Positions 9,287 to 17,944 of a stretch of 64,000 bases of DNA are shown piece after piece. Positions within the stretch are counted from its first letter, which is position 1; the number at the start of each line of letters is the position of its first letter. The DNA comes from JAGWBD01 sp965220615 (GTDB taxonomy: Bacteria > Chloroflexota > Anaerolineae > Aggregatilineales > Phototrophicaceae): the NCBI GenBank assembly GCA_965220615.1, contig CBDCQL010000002.1:2046001-2110000 (forward strand). The letters are read 5' to 3'. The notes under the pieces were generated by a model that ran no database searches, had not been told where the DNA came from, and saw only the letters and a list, made by a program, of their open reading frames with translations. Made by a program: the position numbers and the translations under genes.

Positions 9287-9868
9287 ATGCATCAACTGGC
9301 GGAGGCGATACAGGACGGCGGCCTGAACCTGGGCCACGGGATTCTCAAGGTCGACCACATCCTGAACCATCAAATCGACCCCGGGCTGATGGGCGCCATC
9401 GGGCAGGAAATGGCGCGGCGTTTCCGTTCGGCGTCCGTCGACCGCATCCTTACCTGCGAGGTTTCGGGCATCGCGCCGGCCCTGGCGACGGGCCTGGCGC
9501 TGAACGTGCCCGTCGTTTACGCGCGCAAGCACAAGCCCATCACCATGTCCGGCCCCGTGTATCTGGAAACAGCCCCGAGCCATACGCGCGGCGGCGAGGT
9601 CACGCTCATGGTGGCGGCGGAGTTTCTGCACGCCGGTGAGCACGTGCTGGTCATTGACGACTTCCTCGCCAGCGGGCTGACCACTCTGGCGATGCTGCGC
9701 ATGGTCGTCAGCGCGCAGGCCAGCGTGGCGGGCGTCGGCGTGGTCATCGAGAAGTCCTTCGAGCAGGGTCGAGCCTGTCTGTCCTCTTCAGGCTTCGGCG
9801 ACGTCCCGGTGGAGGCCCTTGCCGTGGTCACCGGCATGCAGGATGGACGGATCGTTCTGGCGCCATGA
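9287..9868 (+). CDS. xpt: Xanthine phosphoribosyltransferase
   Basis: Xpt joins xanthine to PRPP to make XMP, the substrate of GMP synthase. The 193-aa protein matches the Bacillus-type Xpt family along its length. LKVDHILNHQIDP occurs near residue 22, SGIAPALATGL near residue 55, a RKHKPIT segment follows, and the PRPP-binding VLVIDDFLASG is near residues 119-129. The frame is open upstream, but ATG 9287 matches family N-termini. A GGGGG run at 9271-9275 is a rather distant ribosome site. The stop overlaps the guaA start as ATGA, so the two are coupled and form a xanthine-to-GMP module. Confidence 0.93.
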   Translation: MHQLAEAIQDGGLNLGHGILKVDHILNHQIDPGLMGAIGQEMARRFRSASVDRILTCEVSGIAPALATGLALNVPVVYARKHKPITMSGPVYLETAPSHTRGGEVTLMVAAEFLHAGEHVLVIDDFLASGLTTLAMLRMVVSAQASVAGVGVVIEKSFEQGRACLSSSGFGDVPVEALAVVTGMQDGRIVLAP

Positions 9869-11415
9869 CCGATGCGCGCGCCGGCGGCATCGCCATTCTG
9901 GATTTCGGCTCCCAGTACACGCAACTGATCGCCCGCCGCGTTCGTGAACTGGGCGTCTACTCGGCCGTTTATCCCCGTGACGCAGACGCCCGCCAGGTCA
10001 TGCAACACCGGCCCCGCGGCATTGTGCTCTCCGGCGGCCCGGCCAGCGTCTACGAAGCCGGCGCGCCCCAACTGCCGCGCCACGTGCTGACCTGCGGCCT
10101 GCCCCTGCTGGGAATTTGCTACGGCATGCAGGTCCTCGTGCAGGCCCGGGGCGGAGTCGTGGTGAGCGCCGGTGAAAGGGAGTACGGACCGGCGAGCATA
10201 GACCATCGGGCGGGCGACCCCCTGCTCTGCGGCCTGCCCTCCCCCATGCAGGTGTGGATGTCGCATGGCGACCGCGTCGCCGCGCTGCCGGCGGGCTTTC
10301 GTTCGCTGGCATCCTCCGATAACTCGCCGGATGCCGTTATCGGCCACCCAGGGCGGCGCCACTACGGCGTGCAATTCCACCCGGAGGTGGGGCACACGCC
10401 GCAGGGTGAACTCCTGTTGCGCAATTTCCTGTTCTCCATTTGCCATTGCCGGGCGGACTGGTCGCCAGAAACCTTCATCGACGAAACCACCGCAGGCATC
10501 CGCACTCAGGTCGGTGACCAAAGAGTGTTGCTGGGGCTGAGCGGCGGCGTCGACTCCTCGGTGACGGCCGCCCTGTTGCTGCGAGCCATCGGGGGCCAGA
10601 TGACGGCGATTTTCATCGACAACGGCCTCTTGCGCCGCAACGAGGCCCGCGACGTGGTGGACCTCTTTCGCGAGCGCCTGGGGTCGCAACTGCGGGCGGT
10701 CGACGCTGCCGAAGACTTTCTGAACGCGCTGCGCAGCATCACCGAACCCGAAGCCAAGCGCAAGACCATCGGCGCGCTGTTCATCGAACGCTTTGCCGGC
10801 GAAGCTCGGGCGTTGCGGGGAGTCAACTTCCTGGCGCAGGGGACTATTTACCCCGACGTGATCGAAAGCGCGGCCGGCAGCGCCGACGCGCGCACGATCA
10901 AGAGTCACCACAACGTCGGCGGTTTGCCCGACGACATGCAATTTAGGTTGATCGAACCCCTGCGTGACCTGTTCAAGGATGAAGTGCGCCAGGTGGGCAC
11001 GGCGCTGGGCCTGCCCGACAGCATCGTCTGGCGCCAGCCCTTCCCCGGCCCGGGTCTGGCCGTGCGTTGCCTGGGCCAGGTCACGGAATCGCGGCTGGAA
11101 ATCCTGCGCGCGGCGGACGCGGTTTTCCTTGAAGAGCTCGCTGCAGCCGATCTGCTGCGCGTTGACACTGCGCAGTCCTTCGCCGTCCTCCTGCCGGTGC
11201 GCAGCGTCGGAGTCCAGGGGGACCGCCGCAGCTGGGAAGAGGTCATCGCCCTGCGCTCCGTGACCACCGACGACTTCATGACCGCCGACTGGGCGCGCCT
11301 CGACCATGAATTGCTGGCCCGCGTTAGCCGGCGCATCGTCAACGAGGTACGCGGCGTCAACCGGATCGTTTATGACATTACCAGCAAACCGCCAGGTACC
11401 ATTGAGTGGGAGTGA
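9865..11415 (+). CDS. guaA: GMP synthase (glutamine-hydrolysing)
   Basis: GuaA aminates XMP to GMP using glutamine and ATP. The N-terminal class I amidotransferase domain has the nucleophile Cys85 in LLGICYGMQ and the His-Glu pair in VQFHPEV near residue 173. The ATP pyrophosphatase domain follows with the P-loop LSGGVDSSV near residue 225, and the C-terminal dimerisation domain ends canonically in KPPGTIEWE. The 516-aa length is standard. ATG 9865 overlaps the xpt stop. The gene converges with the MFS transporter gene 15 bases downstream, and no clear terminator is visible between them. Confidence 0.96.
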   Translation: MTDARAGGIAILDFGSQYTQLIARRVRELGVYSAVYPRDADARQVMQHRPRGIVLSGGPASVYEAGAPQLPRHVLTCGLPLLGICYGMQVLVQARGGVVVSAGEREYGPASIDHRAGDPLLCGLPSPMQVWMSHGDRVAALPAGFRSLASSDNSPDAVIGHPGRRHYGVQFHPEVGHTPQGELLLRNFLFSICHCRADWSPETFIDETTAGIRTQVGDQRVLLGLSGGVDSSVTAALLLRAIGGQMTAIFIDNGLLRRNEARDVVDLFRERLGSQLRAVDAAEDFLNALRSITEPEAKRKTIGALFIERFAGEARALRGVNFLAQGTIYPDVIESAAGSADARTIKSHHNVGGLPDDMQFRLIEPLRDLFKDEVRQVGTALGLPDSIVWRQPFPGPGLAVRCLGQVTESRLEILRAADAVFLEELAAADLLRVDTAQSFAVLLPVRSVGVQGDRRSWEEVIALRSVTTDDFMTADWARLDHELLARVSRRIVNEVRGVNRIVYDITSKPPGTIEWE

Positions 11416-11430
11416 GCGCAGCCGCTCCCT

Positions 11431-12732
11431 TCAGGCGACGCCCGTCGCCGGCTGCAAGTGCCGCGGCCGCTGAATAAAGCGCAGCAACACCAGCAAGGCG
11501 GTCAGCGCCAGCACCAGCGACACGACAAACAGGGTCTCGAAACCGGCCAGGCGGGCAATGCTGCCGCCGATCACCGGCGAGAACAGGGTGACCACGGCCG
11601 AGGTCGTGTTGGCCAGCCCGATGCAGGCGGGCCGGTCGCCGGGCGCCGCGTGTTCCACCAGCCAGTTTTGGTAACCGAAGAACAGGTTCGAGGTCGCCAG
11701 ACCGGAGATGAGGAAACCCAGGGCCAGCGAGACCGGCCCGAGCGTCGCCGCCAGCAAGGCGCTCAGGGGCAGCAACACCGACGCCGCCAGCGCCAGGCGC
11801 AGGTACAGCACGTTGTGGCGCGCGCCCAGCCACATGTAGAGCATCGCCCCGCTGGTCGTGCCCAGAGTCTGCATCAGCAGCAGGGTCGGCACCGCCACCT
11901 CGCTGGAGAGCCCCAGGCGCAGCGTCGCGTACCCGATGTAAAAGGGCGCGGCCATCAGAAACAGGCCGGTTAGCGTCCGGATGACCAGCAGGGCGCGAAA
12001 CTGCGGGTCGGCGTGCAGCAGGCGTCCAAGTTGAGGCAGAAACTCGGTGAAAGCCGGCACGCGCTCAAGCGCCGGTGGGCCGGGCAATTCACGCAGGAAC
12101 ACGCCCGGCAGAATGGATAGCGCAAAGACCGCCCCGGACGCGCCGAAGAGCAGCGCGTAGTTGTGCGGAAAGCCCGGTCCCCGTTCGCTCAGCAACAACG
12201 CCACCAGGGGCACGACGGCCAACATGATCAGCGCCGTGCCGCCGGACATCAGCCCGTAGAGCCGTGATCGCCAGCGACTGTCCAGGCTGCTGCCAATTAT
12301 GTCCGCCCAGGGGACCCCCACCAGACCGTCACCGAGGGCCGCGACGGCGTAACACAGAAAGAAGACCGGCAGAATGAGCTCGTATCTTTCGTCGGCCAGC
12401 AGATAAAGCAGCAGCCCAAAGACCAGCAGAATGCAACGCGTGGGTATGTTGGGCAGGACGAACCAGCGTTTCTTGCGGGCGCTGCGGACGATGAGCCGCG
12501 CCACAAAGAGTTGCGGCAGGGCATAGCCGGCGTGGAAGAGGTTGCCGGAAAGGCCGATGAGAATCTCCGAATCCGTCAGCCGCCGCACAAAGTCGGGGAT
12601 CACCGTGGTCGGACCGATGATGCCCATCGCCACCATAAACAGGATGCCGTCGAGGGTGAACATGGTGAAGTTGCGACGGTAAACGCGCTCGCGCAGGTTG
12701 GCCGCTGTGATATGGCGGGCGGAAACGCTCAT
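11431..12732 (-). CDS. MFS transporter
   Basis: This is a 433-aa integral membrane protein with about twelve hydrophobic segments split by a central soluble loop around residues 210-235 (FLRELPGPPALERVP). That arrangement is typical of the major facilitator superfamily. There is no recognisable substrate signature. The N-terminus is cytoplasmic and basic (RERVYRRNF). The start codon overlaps the stop of the nucleotidyltransferase gene as ATGA, so the two are translationally coupled. The substrate is unknown, and an exporter role is as likely as an importer role. Confidence 0.82.
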   Translation of the reverse strand: MSVSARHITAANLRERVYRRNFTMFTLDGILFMVAMGIIGPTTVIPDFVRRLTDSEILIGLSGNLFHAGYALPQLFVARLIVRSARKKRWFVLPNIPTRCILLVFGLLLYLLADERYELILPVFFLCYAVAALGDGLVGVPWADIIGSSLDSRWRSRLYGLMSGGTALIMLAVVPLVALLLSERGPGFPHNYALLFGASGAVFALSILPGVFLRELPGPPALERVPAFTEFLPQLGRLLHADPQFRALLVIRTLTGLFLMAAPFYIGYATLRLGLSSEVAVPTLLLMQTLGTTSGAMLYMWLGARHNVLYLRLALAASVLLPLSALLAATLGPVSLALGFLISGLATSNLFFGYQNWLVEHAAPGDRPACIGLANTTSAVVTLFSPVIGGSIARLAGFETLFVVSLVLALTALLVLLRFIQRPRHLQPATGVA

Positions 12733-13226
12733 CCGACCTCTTTGGACGACGGGACCGCGGCGGGCAGGGCCTGAATCCGTTCGATGAGCCCGCTGCTGCT
12801 GCGCTGCGGCCGCAAGGGAATAAGTACCACCTGCGCGCCACAGGCCTCGGCGACGGCGCGCTCCGGCAGGGGCTTGTGGGCGTAGTCAGCGCCCTTGGCG
12901 TAGATTTCGGGTCGCAACGCACGGATCAGGCCGTCGGCGACGTCTTCCTCGAAGATCACGACAGCGGTCACCGCCTTGAGCGCCGCCAGCAGGCGCGCCC
13001 GCTCCAGCGCCGGCACCAGCGGCCGGCCGGGCCCCTTCAGACGTGCGCTGCTGGCATCGCCATTGACTCCCACAATCAGCGCGTCGCCGAGGCGGCGGGC
13101 TTGCTCCAGATAGTCCAGGTGCCCGGTGTGCAGCAGATCAAAATGACCGTTGCCCAGCACCAGCCGGCGCCCCCCGGCCCGTAACTGCGCGCGCAATTTC
13201 AGCGCCTGTTCCAGTTCGTAGTCCAT
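12729..13226 (-). CDS. RfaE2-like adenylyl/cytidylyltransferase
   Basis: This 165-aa cytidylyltransferase-fold enzyme shows the nucleotide-binding signature GHFDLLHTGH (HxGH type) near residue 27 and the C-terminal SSSGLI motif that contacts nucleotide. It resembles the nucleotidyltransferase half of RfaE/HldE (heptose-1-phosphate adenylyltransferase), often encoded separately in Gram-positive-like lineages. The actual sugar or alcohol phosphate is uncertain because no other heptose genes are in the window. It is the first gene of a two-gene run with the MFS transporter. It diverges from the mannosyltransferase gene across a 92-base AT-richer gap. Confidence 0.8.
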   Translation of the reverse strand: MDYELEQALKLRAQLRAGGRRLVLGNGHFDLLHTGHLDYLEQARRLGDALIVGVNGDASSARLKGPGRPLVPALERARLLAALKAVTAVVIFEEDVADGLIRALRPEIYAKGADYAHKPLPERAVAEACGAQVVLIPLRPQRSSSGLIERIQALPAAVPSSKEVG

Positions 13227-13318
13227 GGGACTCCGCAGGTGCAGGTATGGTCAGCGACGCGAATATAGCATACTCTATTCTCCGCGCGTGGTCTGCGCGC
13301 CAGGAGCCGGAGCCTTGC

Positions 13319-14047
13319 ATGTCTTCAACCATCGTCATCCTGCCCACGTGGAACGAGGCGGAAAATCTGCCGAACATGGTCGCTGCCCTGATGGCCCTGC
13401 CGGTGGAAAATCTGCGCGTGCTGGTCGCTGACGATGACTCACCGGACGGCACCGGTCGCCTGGCCGATGTCCTTGCCCGGCAACATCCCGACCAGGTCTC
13501 CGTGTTGCACCGCCGGCAACGCAAGGGCTACGGTCCGGCAACCATGGACGGTTTCAGGGCAGCGCTGCGTACGGACGCGGACTACATCGTGCAGATGGAC
13601 TGCGACTTCTCACATCAGCCACGCTACCTGCCCGACCTGCTCGAATGCGCCGCGGACGCGGACGTCGTCATCGGTTCCCGCTATGTGCCCGGCGGCAGCG
13701 TGGACGAAAACTGGGGCCTGCCGCGCAAGTTGCTCAGCTGGTGGGCCAACAGCGTCTACGTGCGATTGTTGCTGGGCCTGCCGGTGCGTGACGCCACCGG
13801 CGGCTTTCGTCTGTGGCGCCGGTCGGCGCTGGAATCGCTCGATATCGGTCAGGTGAAATCCAACGGCTACGTGTTTCAGGTGGAGATGATCTGCATGGCC
13901 CACCGGGGGGGCTGCCGCATCGCCGAATTCCCGATTCACTTCCCGGACCGCGTGGCCGGCGATTCCAAGATGGGCCTGCCGATTGCGCTGGAAGCCGCCC
14001 TGAGCGTCTGGAACTTGCGCCGTCGTTATCGACCTTCGCGCCATTGA
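13319..14047 (+). CDS. Polyprenol-phosphate mannosyltransferase (DPM1-like, GT2)
   Basis: This 242-aa GT2 enzyme probably transfers a sugar, classically mannose from GDP-mannose, to a polyprenyl phosphate, making the lipid-linked donor that GT39-like membrane enzymes use. It has the N-terminal VILPTWNEAENLP, the VADDDSPDGT nucleotide site, the DxD-like MDCDFSHQP and the DPM-specific RDATGGFRLWRR. There are no C-terminal membrane segments. ATG 13319 is chosen over the upstream frame because GGAG at 13309-13312 lies six bases before it. Several GT39-like proteins and gmd are in the same window, so a shared glycan pathway is plausible. Confidence 0.85.
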   Translation: MSSTIVILPTWNEAENLPNMVAALMALPVENLRVLVADDDSPDGTGRLADVLARQHPDQVSVLHRRQRKGYGPATMDGFRAALRTDADYIVQMDCDFSHQPRYLPDLLECAADADVVIGSRYVPGGSVDENWGLPRKLLSWWANSVYVRLLLGLPVRDATGGFRLWRRSALESLDIGQVKSNGYVFQVEMICMAHRGGCRIAEFPIHFPDRVAGDSKMGLPIALEAALSVWNLRRRYRPSRH

Positions 14048-14068
14048 CCGCAGGTCGCTGACTGGCGC

Positions 14069-14097
14069 TTGTTCCCTGCCGGGCCCCATGCTAGACT
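14069..14097 (+). promoter_or_regulatory. Candidate promoter for rpsB-tsf-pyrH
   Basis: TTGTTC (14069-14074), a 17-base spacer and TAGACT (14092-14097) preceded by TGC form an extended -10 promoter. It would give an rpsB leader of about 120 bases, long enough for regulation, though no known leader motif was recognised. Confidence 0.5.
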
Positions 14098-14225
14098 GAC
14101 GTCACCGGCACAGGCGCGGCCGACGCCGGAAATATCACATGTCCGGACTGCGGCAGGTGTTGTCCCGAAAGGGATTGCGCCGCGGGATGAAGGGCATGAT
14201 CGACCAAACACTGCAGGAGCAGACC

Positions 14226-15170
14226 ATGCCTTCCACCGTTACGATGCGCGCGTTACTGGAGACCGGGGTCCACTTCGGTCATCGCACTTCCACCTGGAAC
14301 CCGCGTATGAGACCCTGGATCTTCACCGAGCGCAACGGCATCCACATCATCGATCTCCAGCAAACGATCGTCAATATCAATCGTTTTCACGACATGGTGC
14401 GCGACCTCGTCGCCGGTGGCGGCAGCGTTCTCTTCGTCGGCACCAAGCGCCAGGCCCAGGAGACAGTCCGGCGCGAGGCCGAACGTTGCGGCATGCCCTA
14501 CGTCAACCATCGCTGGCTGGGCGGCACGTTGACCAACTGGCGCACCATCCGTGAGCGTATTGACACGCTCAAGAGCCTCGAAAAGCGTCGCGACGCCGGT
14601 GAGTTTGAGCTGCTCACCAAGAAGGAAGCGCTGATGCTGCAGCGCAAGATCGACAAGCTGCAGTTGCGTCTGGGCGGCATCCGCGAAATGCAGCGGCCGC
14701 CGGACATGCTGCTCATCGTCGACACCGTGCGCGAGGCGACCGCCGTCAAGGAAGCCAACATTCTCAACGTGCCCGTCATCGCCCTGGTCGATACCAACAG
14801 CAACCCGGACGAGATCGACTACATCATCCCCGCCAACGATGACGCCGTGCGCGCCATCAACCTGCTCGTCAAGGCCGTCAGCGACGCCGTGCTGGAAGGT
14901 CAGGCCATGCGCAAGGCCGACGAGGACGAGATGGAAGACACGGCTGTGCCGGAATACGTCAGCATCGAATACGAAGGCGACGGCGAGGATGCCGACGACG
15001 AGCAGTTCCTCGGCGAAGCCACCCTCGCCAAGCTGCGCGATGCCAACCTCTTCGAGGAAGAGACCCCCGCAGCGGAAAGCCAGACCGCCCAGGAACCCGC
15101 AGCGGATCCTGAGCCGGAGGCGCCGGAAGCCCCGGCCGAAGCCACAGAAAGGGACGAGAGCCAGTCATGA
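14226..15170 (+). CDS. rpsB: 30S ribosomal protein S2
   Basis: Ribosomal protein S2 binds the head-body junction of the 30S subunit. The family signatures are clear: LLETGVHFGHRT at the N-terminus, FVGTKRQAQE, YVNHRWLGGTLTNW, and PDMLLIVDT later. The protein is 314 aa. The last 75 residues or so form a Glu/Asp/Ala/Pro-rich tail that goes beyond the core S2 fold and is probably disordered. ATG 14226 is fixed by AGGAG at 14215-14219. An in-frame ATG at 14139 has no ribosome site. The stop overlaps tsf as ATGA, giving the conserved rpsB-tsf-pyrH operon. Confidence 0.96.
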   Translation: MPSTVTMRALLETGVHFGHRTSTWNPRMRPWIFTERNGIHIIDLQQTIVNINRFHDMVRDLVAGGGSVLFVGTKRQAQETVRREAERCGMPYVNHRWLGGTLTNWRTIRERIDTLKSLEKRRDAGEFELLTKKEALMLQRKIDKLQLRLGGIREMQRPPDMLLIVDTVREATAVKEANILNVPVIALVDTNSNPDEIDYIIPANDDAVRAINLLVKAVSDAVLEGQAMRKADEDEMEDTAVPEYVSIEYEGDGEDADDEQFLGEATLAKLRDANLFEEETPAAESQTAQEPAADPEPEAPEAPAEATERDESQS

Positions 15171-15799
15171 CCCAAATCACCGCCTCCATGGTCAAGGAGT
15201 TGCGCGCCGTCACCGGGGCCGGCCCGCTGGATTGCAAGAAGGCGCTGCAGGCCAGCGATGGCAATTTCGACGGAGCGATAGAATTTCTGCGCGAGAAGGG
15301 CCTGGCCAGCGCGGCCAAAAAGCTGGGCGCCGGGCGCGCCATGAACGAAGGCGTCATCCAGACCTACCAACACTTCAACCATCGACTGGGCGTCATGGTG
15401 GAAGTAAATTGCGAGACCGATTTCGTCGCCAGCGCCGCGCCCTTTCAGGAATTCGCCCGCAACGTCGCCCTGCACGTCGCCAACATGGCGCCGGAGTACA
15501 TTCGCCGTGAGGACGTGCCGGAGGCCGTCGTCCAGGCCGAGCGGGACCTGCAATTGCGCATCCTGCAGGAGGACAAAAAGAACGCCGGCAAACCCGAGGC
15601 CATTCTTCAGAAGATCATTGAGGGCCGTATGGGCAAGTTCTTCGCCGGCATCGTCCTGATGGAGCAGGAATTCCTGCTGGACGACTCGAAGACCGTGGCC
15701 GAGGCGCTTGCCGAAGCCGTGGCGCTCCTTGGCGAAAGTATGGAGATTCGCCGCTTTGCCCGCTTTGCCGTGGGCGAGGACGGCAATGGCGCCAGCTAG
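15167..15799 (+). CDS. tsf: Elongation factor Ts
   Basis: EF-Ts exchanges GDP for GTP on EF-Tu. The N-terminal UBA-like domain (VKELRAVTGAGPLDCKKAL) is followed by the EF-Tu contact motif CETDFVA near residue 84 and a helical C-terminal part. At 210 aa it is a short-form EF-Ts with one reduced core subdomain, as in many bacteria outside the gamma-Proteobacteria. The start overlaps the rpsB stop (ATGA), and the end overlaps pyrH by 14 bases, so the whole operon is translationally coupled. Confidence 0.95.
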   Translation: MTQITASMVKELRAVTGAGPLDCKKALQASDGNFDGAIEFLREKGLASAAKKLGAGRAMNEGVIQTYQHFNHRLGVMVEVNCETDFVASAAPFQEFARNVALHVANMAPEYIRREDVPEAVVQAERDLQLRILQEDKKNAGKPEAILQKIIEGRMGKFFAGIVLMEQEFLLDDSKTVAEALAEAVALLGESMEIRRFARFAVGEDGNGAS

Positions 15800-16514
15800 C
15801 ATCTATCGGCGCATCGTCCTCAAACTGAGCGGCGAGGCGCTCGCCGCCGAAGACGGGCATGGCATCGATCCCGAGCGCGCCGACGAAATCGCCTGCAAGC
15901 TGCGCGACGTGCATGAACTCGGTGTGCAGATCGCCGTCGTCATCGGCGGCGGCAACCTGTGGCGCGGCACCACCGGCGTCGCGCGGGGCATGGACGAACC
16001 CACCTCCCACTATATTGGCATGGTCGGGACGGTCATGAACGCGCTGGCCCTGCAGGACGCCCTGGAGCGCCTCGACGTGCGTACCCGCGTGCAGACCGCC
16101 GTGCAGATGAACGCCGTCGCCGAGCCCTATATTCGGCTGCGCGCAATACGCCACCTGGAGAAATCGCGCGTGGTCATCCTCGCCGGCGGCCTCGGCAACC
16201 CCTATTTCACGACCGACACCGCCGCCGCCCTGCGCGCCTCGGAAATCAGCGCGGACATCGTCATCAAGGCCACCAAGGTCAACGGCATTTACTCGGCCGA
16301 TCCCGTCAGTCATCCGGACGCGCAACGTTTCGAGCGCCTCAATTACGGCCAGGTGCTGCGTGACAAGCTGGAGGTGATGGACATGACGGCCTTCACCGTT
16401 TGCGAGGAAAACCAGATGCCCATCCTCGTGATCAACTTCTTCGATGGCGATGACCTGCTGCAGGCCGTCAAGGGCTATTCAGGCATCGGTACGCTCGTTT
16501 GCGACGACTGCTGA
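15786..16514 (+). CDS. pyrH: UMP kinase
   Basis: PyrH phosphorylates UMP to UDP and is the allosteric hexameric bacterial UMP kinase of the amino-acid-kinase fold. Key motifs are LKLSGEAL at residues 12-19, VIGGGNLWRG near residue 50, ILAGGLGNPYFTTDT and the late VMDMTAF. The 242-aa length is standard. The frame is open upstream inside tsf. ATG 15786, preceded by GAGGA at 15777-15781, matches family N-termini and gives a 14-base overlap with tsf. It is the last gene of the rpsB-tsf-pyrH operon. The usual frr gene does not follow. Confidence 0.95.
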   Translation: MAPASIYRRIVLKLSGEALAAEDGHGIDPERADEIACKLRDVHELGVQIAVVIGGGNLWRGTTGVARGMDEPTSHYIGMVGTVMNALALQDALERLDVRTRVQTAVQMNAVAEPYIRLRAIRHLEKSRVVILAGGLGNPYFTTDTAAALRASEISADIVIKATKVNGIYSADPVSHPDAQRFERLNYGQVLRDKLEVMDMTAFTVCEENQMPILVINFFDGDDLLQAVKGYSGIGTLVCDDC

Positions 16515-16599
16515 TCGACCGGATGCCACGTGCCGGTCGCGGCGCCGTCTGACGGCATCCGCGCAGGCCGGCGGACAGGAAGCGGAGACCCCCGCTCGC

Positions 16600-17097
16600 A
16601 TGACAGGAGCAACGCAACTTGCCGGCGCGCCCGAGACCCTTCTGGGTGAAGCGCTGCGCCATAGCGGGCAGACCATCAGCACGGCTGAATCCTGCACCGG
16701 CGGCCTGGTGCTCCACCGCCTGACCAACGTGCCCGGCAGTTCGGCCTGGGTGATGGGCGGCGTGGTCGCCTATGACAACCGCATCAAGCGGGGACTTTTG
16801 AAGGTCCAGGAATCCACCTTGCTGGAGCATGGCGCCGTCAGCGAGGAGACGGCGCGCGAGATGGCGCTGGGCGCCCGCCGTTTACTGCAGACGGATCTGG
16901 CCGTCAGCATCACCGGCATCGCCGGGCCGGGCGGTGGCACGGCGGAAAAACCGGTGGGGCTGACGTGGATGGCGCTTGCCACGCCGGACGGCCGCCTGTA
17001 CAGCGAGCGGCATATCCACGATGGCGACCGCCTGGAGATCAAACGCGCCAGCGCCGACGCCGCGCTTGCGATGGTGCTCTGGGCTTTGGAGAACTGA
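16600..17097 (+). CDS. CinA C-terminal domain amidase (PncC-like nicotinamide-nucleotide amidohydrolase)
   Basis: The 165-aa protein is a stand-alone CinA C-terminal domain (PncC family), which deamidates nicotinamide mononucleotide to nicotinic acid mononucleotide in pyridine nucleotide recycling. It has ISTAESCTGG near residue 25, the VVAYDNRIK stretch, SEETAREMA and the characteristic SITGIAGPGGGT. The N-terminal pyrophosphatase domain of full CinA is absent. An open frame runs back into pyrH, but ATG 16600 gives the normal domain boundary. GGAG at 16584-16587 is a slightly distant ribosome site. It is 85 bases downstream of pyrH and may ride on the same transcript. Confidence 0.88.
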   Translation: MTGATQLAGAPETLLGEALRHSGQTISTAESCTGGLVLHRLTNVPGSSAWVMGGVVAYDNRIKRGLLKVQESTLLEHGAVSEETAREMALGARRLLQTDLAVSITGIAGPGGGTAEKPVGLTWMALATPDGRLYSERHIHDGDRLEIKRASADAALAMVLWALEN

Positions 17098-17125
17098 GCG
17101 CCCGCCGGGGAATGTCGGGCCGGAT

Positions 17126-17944
17126 TCAGCGGGCCGTCATCGTCGCGTCCGCCTGCCGCTCGTAGATATCGGGCCGGCGGTCCGCGAAGACCGGGATGCG
17201 CTGTCGTACCTCGTCCACCTGCGCCAGGTCGACCGTCGTGCCCAGCAATTGCGGCCCGGCCCCGCCCTCGGCCAGAATGCTGCCCCAGGCGTCGATGATC
17301 ATGGAATGGCCGCCGACGACCAGATCGCCCGTCACGCCGGCGGCGTTGCAGGCCACCACCACGCACTGGTTTTCGATGGCGCGCGCCTGCAGCAGCGTGC
17401 GCCAGTGACCCACCCGGGCCATGGGCCATTCGGCCGGCAGAACGACCAGGCGCGCGCCTTCCACGGCGTAGCCGCGGAACAACTCCGGGAATCGCAAATC
17501 GTAGCAAATCGCCACGCCCGTCGCGCCCCAGGGCAGCTCCAGACAGAGCGGCGCCTCGCCCGGGCCCAGCCAGACGTCCTCGTCGAAGAGACGAAAGAGG
17601 TGGATTTTGCGATACAGGCCGGTCAGTTCGCCTTCGTCCGTGTAGCAGACGGCGCTGTTGTAAACCGCGTCGCCATCGCGCTCCAGCAGGGAACCGAGGA
17701 TGTGAATGCGGTGTCGCCGCGCCAGCGCCGCCACCTCGGCGAACATCCCCTCGCCGGCCACGCTGGCCAGTTCCCGCGCCCGGTCCAGCACGTAGCCGGT
17801 CGACCACAACTCCGGGCAGACCAGCAGTTGCGCCCCGCGTCCGGCGGCGTCGGCCACCATGCGCTCCAGTTGCGCCAGATTGGCTTCCGGGTCGCCCGCA
17901 ACGATGTTCATCTGGGCGATGCTGATCGCCACCACGTCATTCAT
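17126..17944 (-). CDS. Carbon-nitrogen hydrolase (nitrilase superfamily)
   Basis: This 272-aa cytosolic amidase has the complete nitrilase Glu-Lys-Cys triad: Glu45 in PELWSTGY, Lys113 in YRKIHLF and Cys147 in AICYDLRFPE. The sequence resembles omega-amidase and related branch members acting on small amides, but the substrate is not determined by sequence. The gene converges with the PncC-like gene, and its ATG overlaps the stop of the shikimate-kinase-like gene, so it is the last member of a coupled minus-strand run starting at 20095 or 21059. Confidence 0.87.
   Translation of the reverse strand: MNDVVAISIAQMNIVAGDPEANLAQLERMVADAAGRGAQLLVCPELWSTGYVLDRARELASVAGEGMFAEVAALARRHRIHILGSLLERDGDAVYNSAVCYTDEGELTGLYRKIHLFRLFDEDVWLGPGEAPLCLELPWGATGVAICYDLRFPELFRGYAVEGARLVVLPAEWPMARVGHWRTLLQARAIENQCVVVACNAAGVTGDLVVGGHSMIIDAWGSILAEGGAGPQLLGTTVDLAQVDEVRQRIPVFADRRPDIYERQADATMTAR

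Noticed and set aside
14139..14225. N-terminal extension of RpsB from ATG 14139
   Set aside because: No ribosome site, no family support, and AGGAG sits correctly before ATG 14226.
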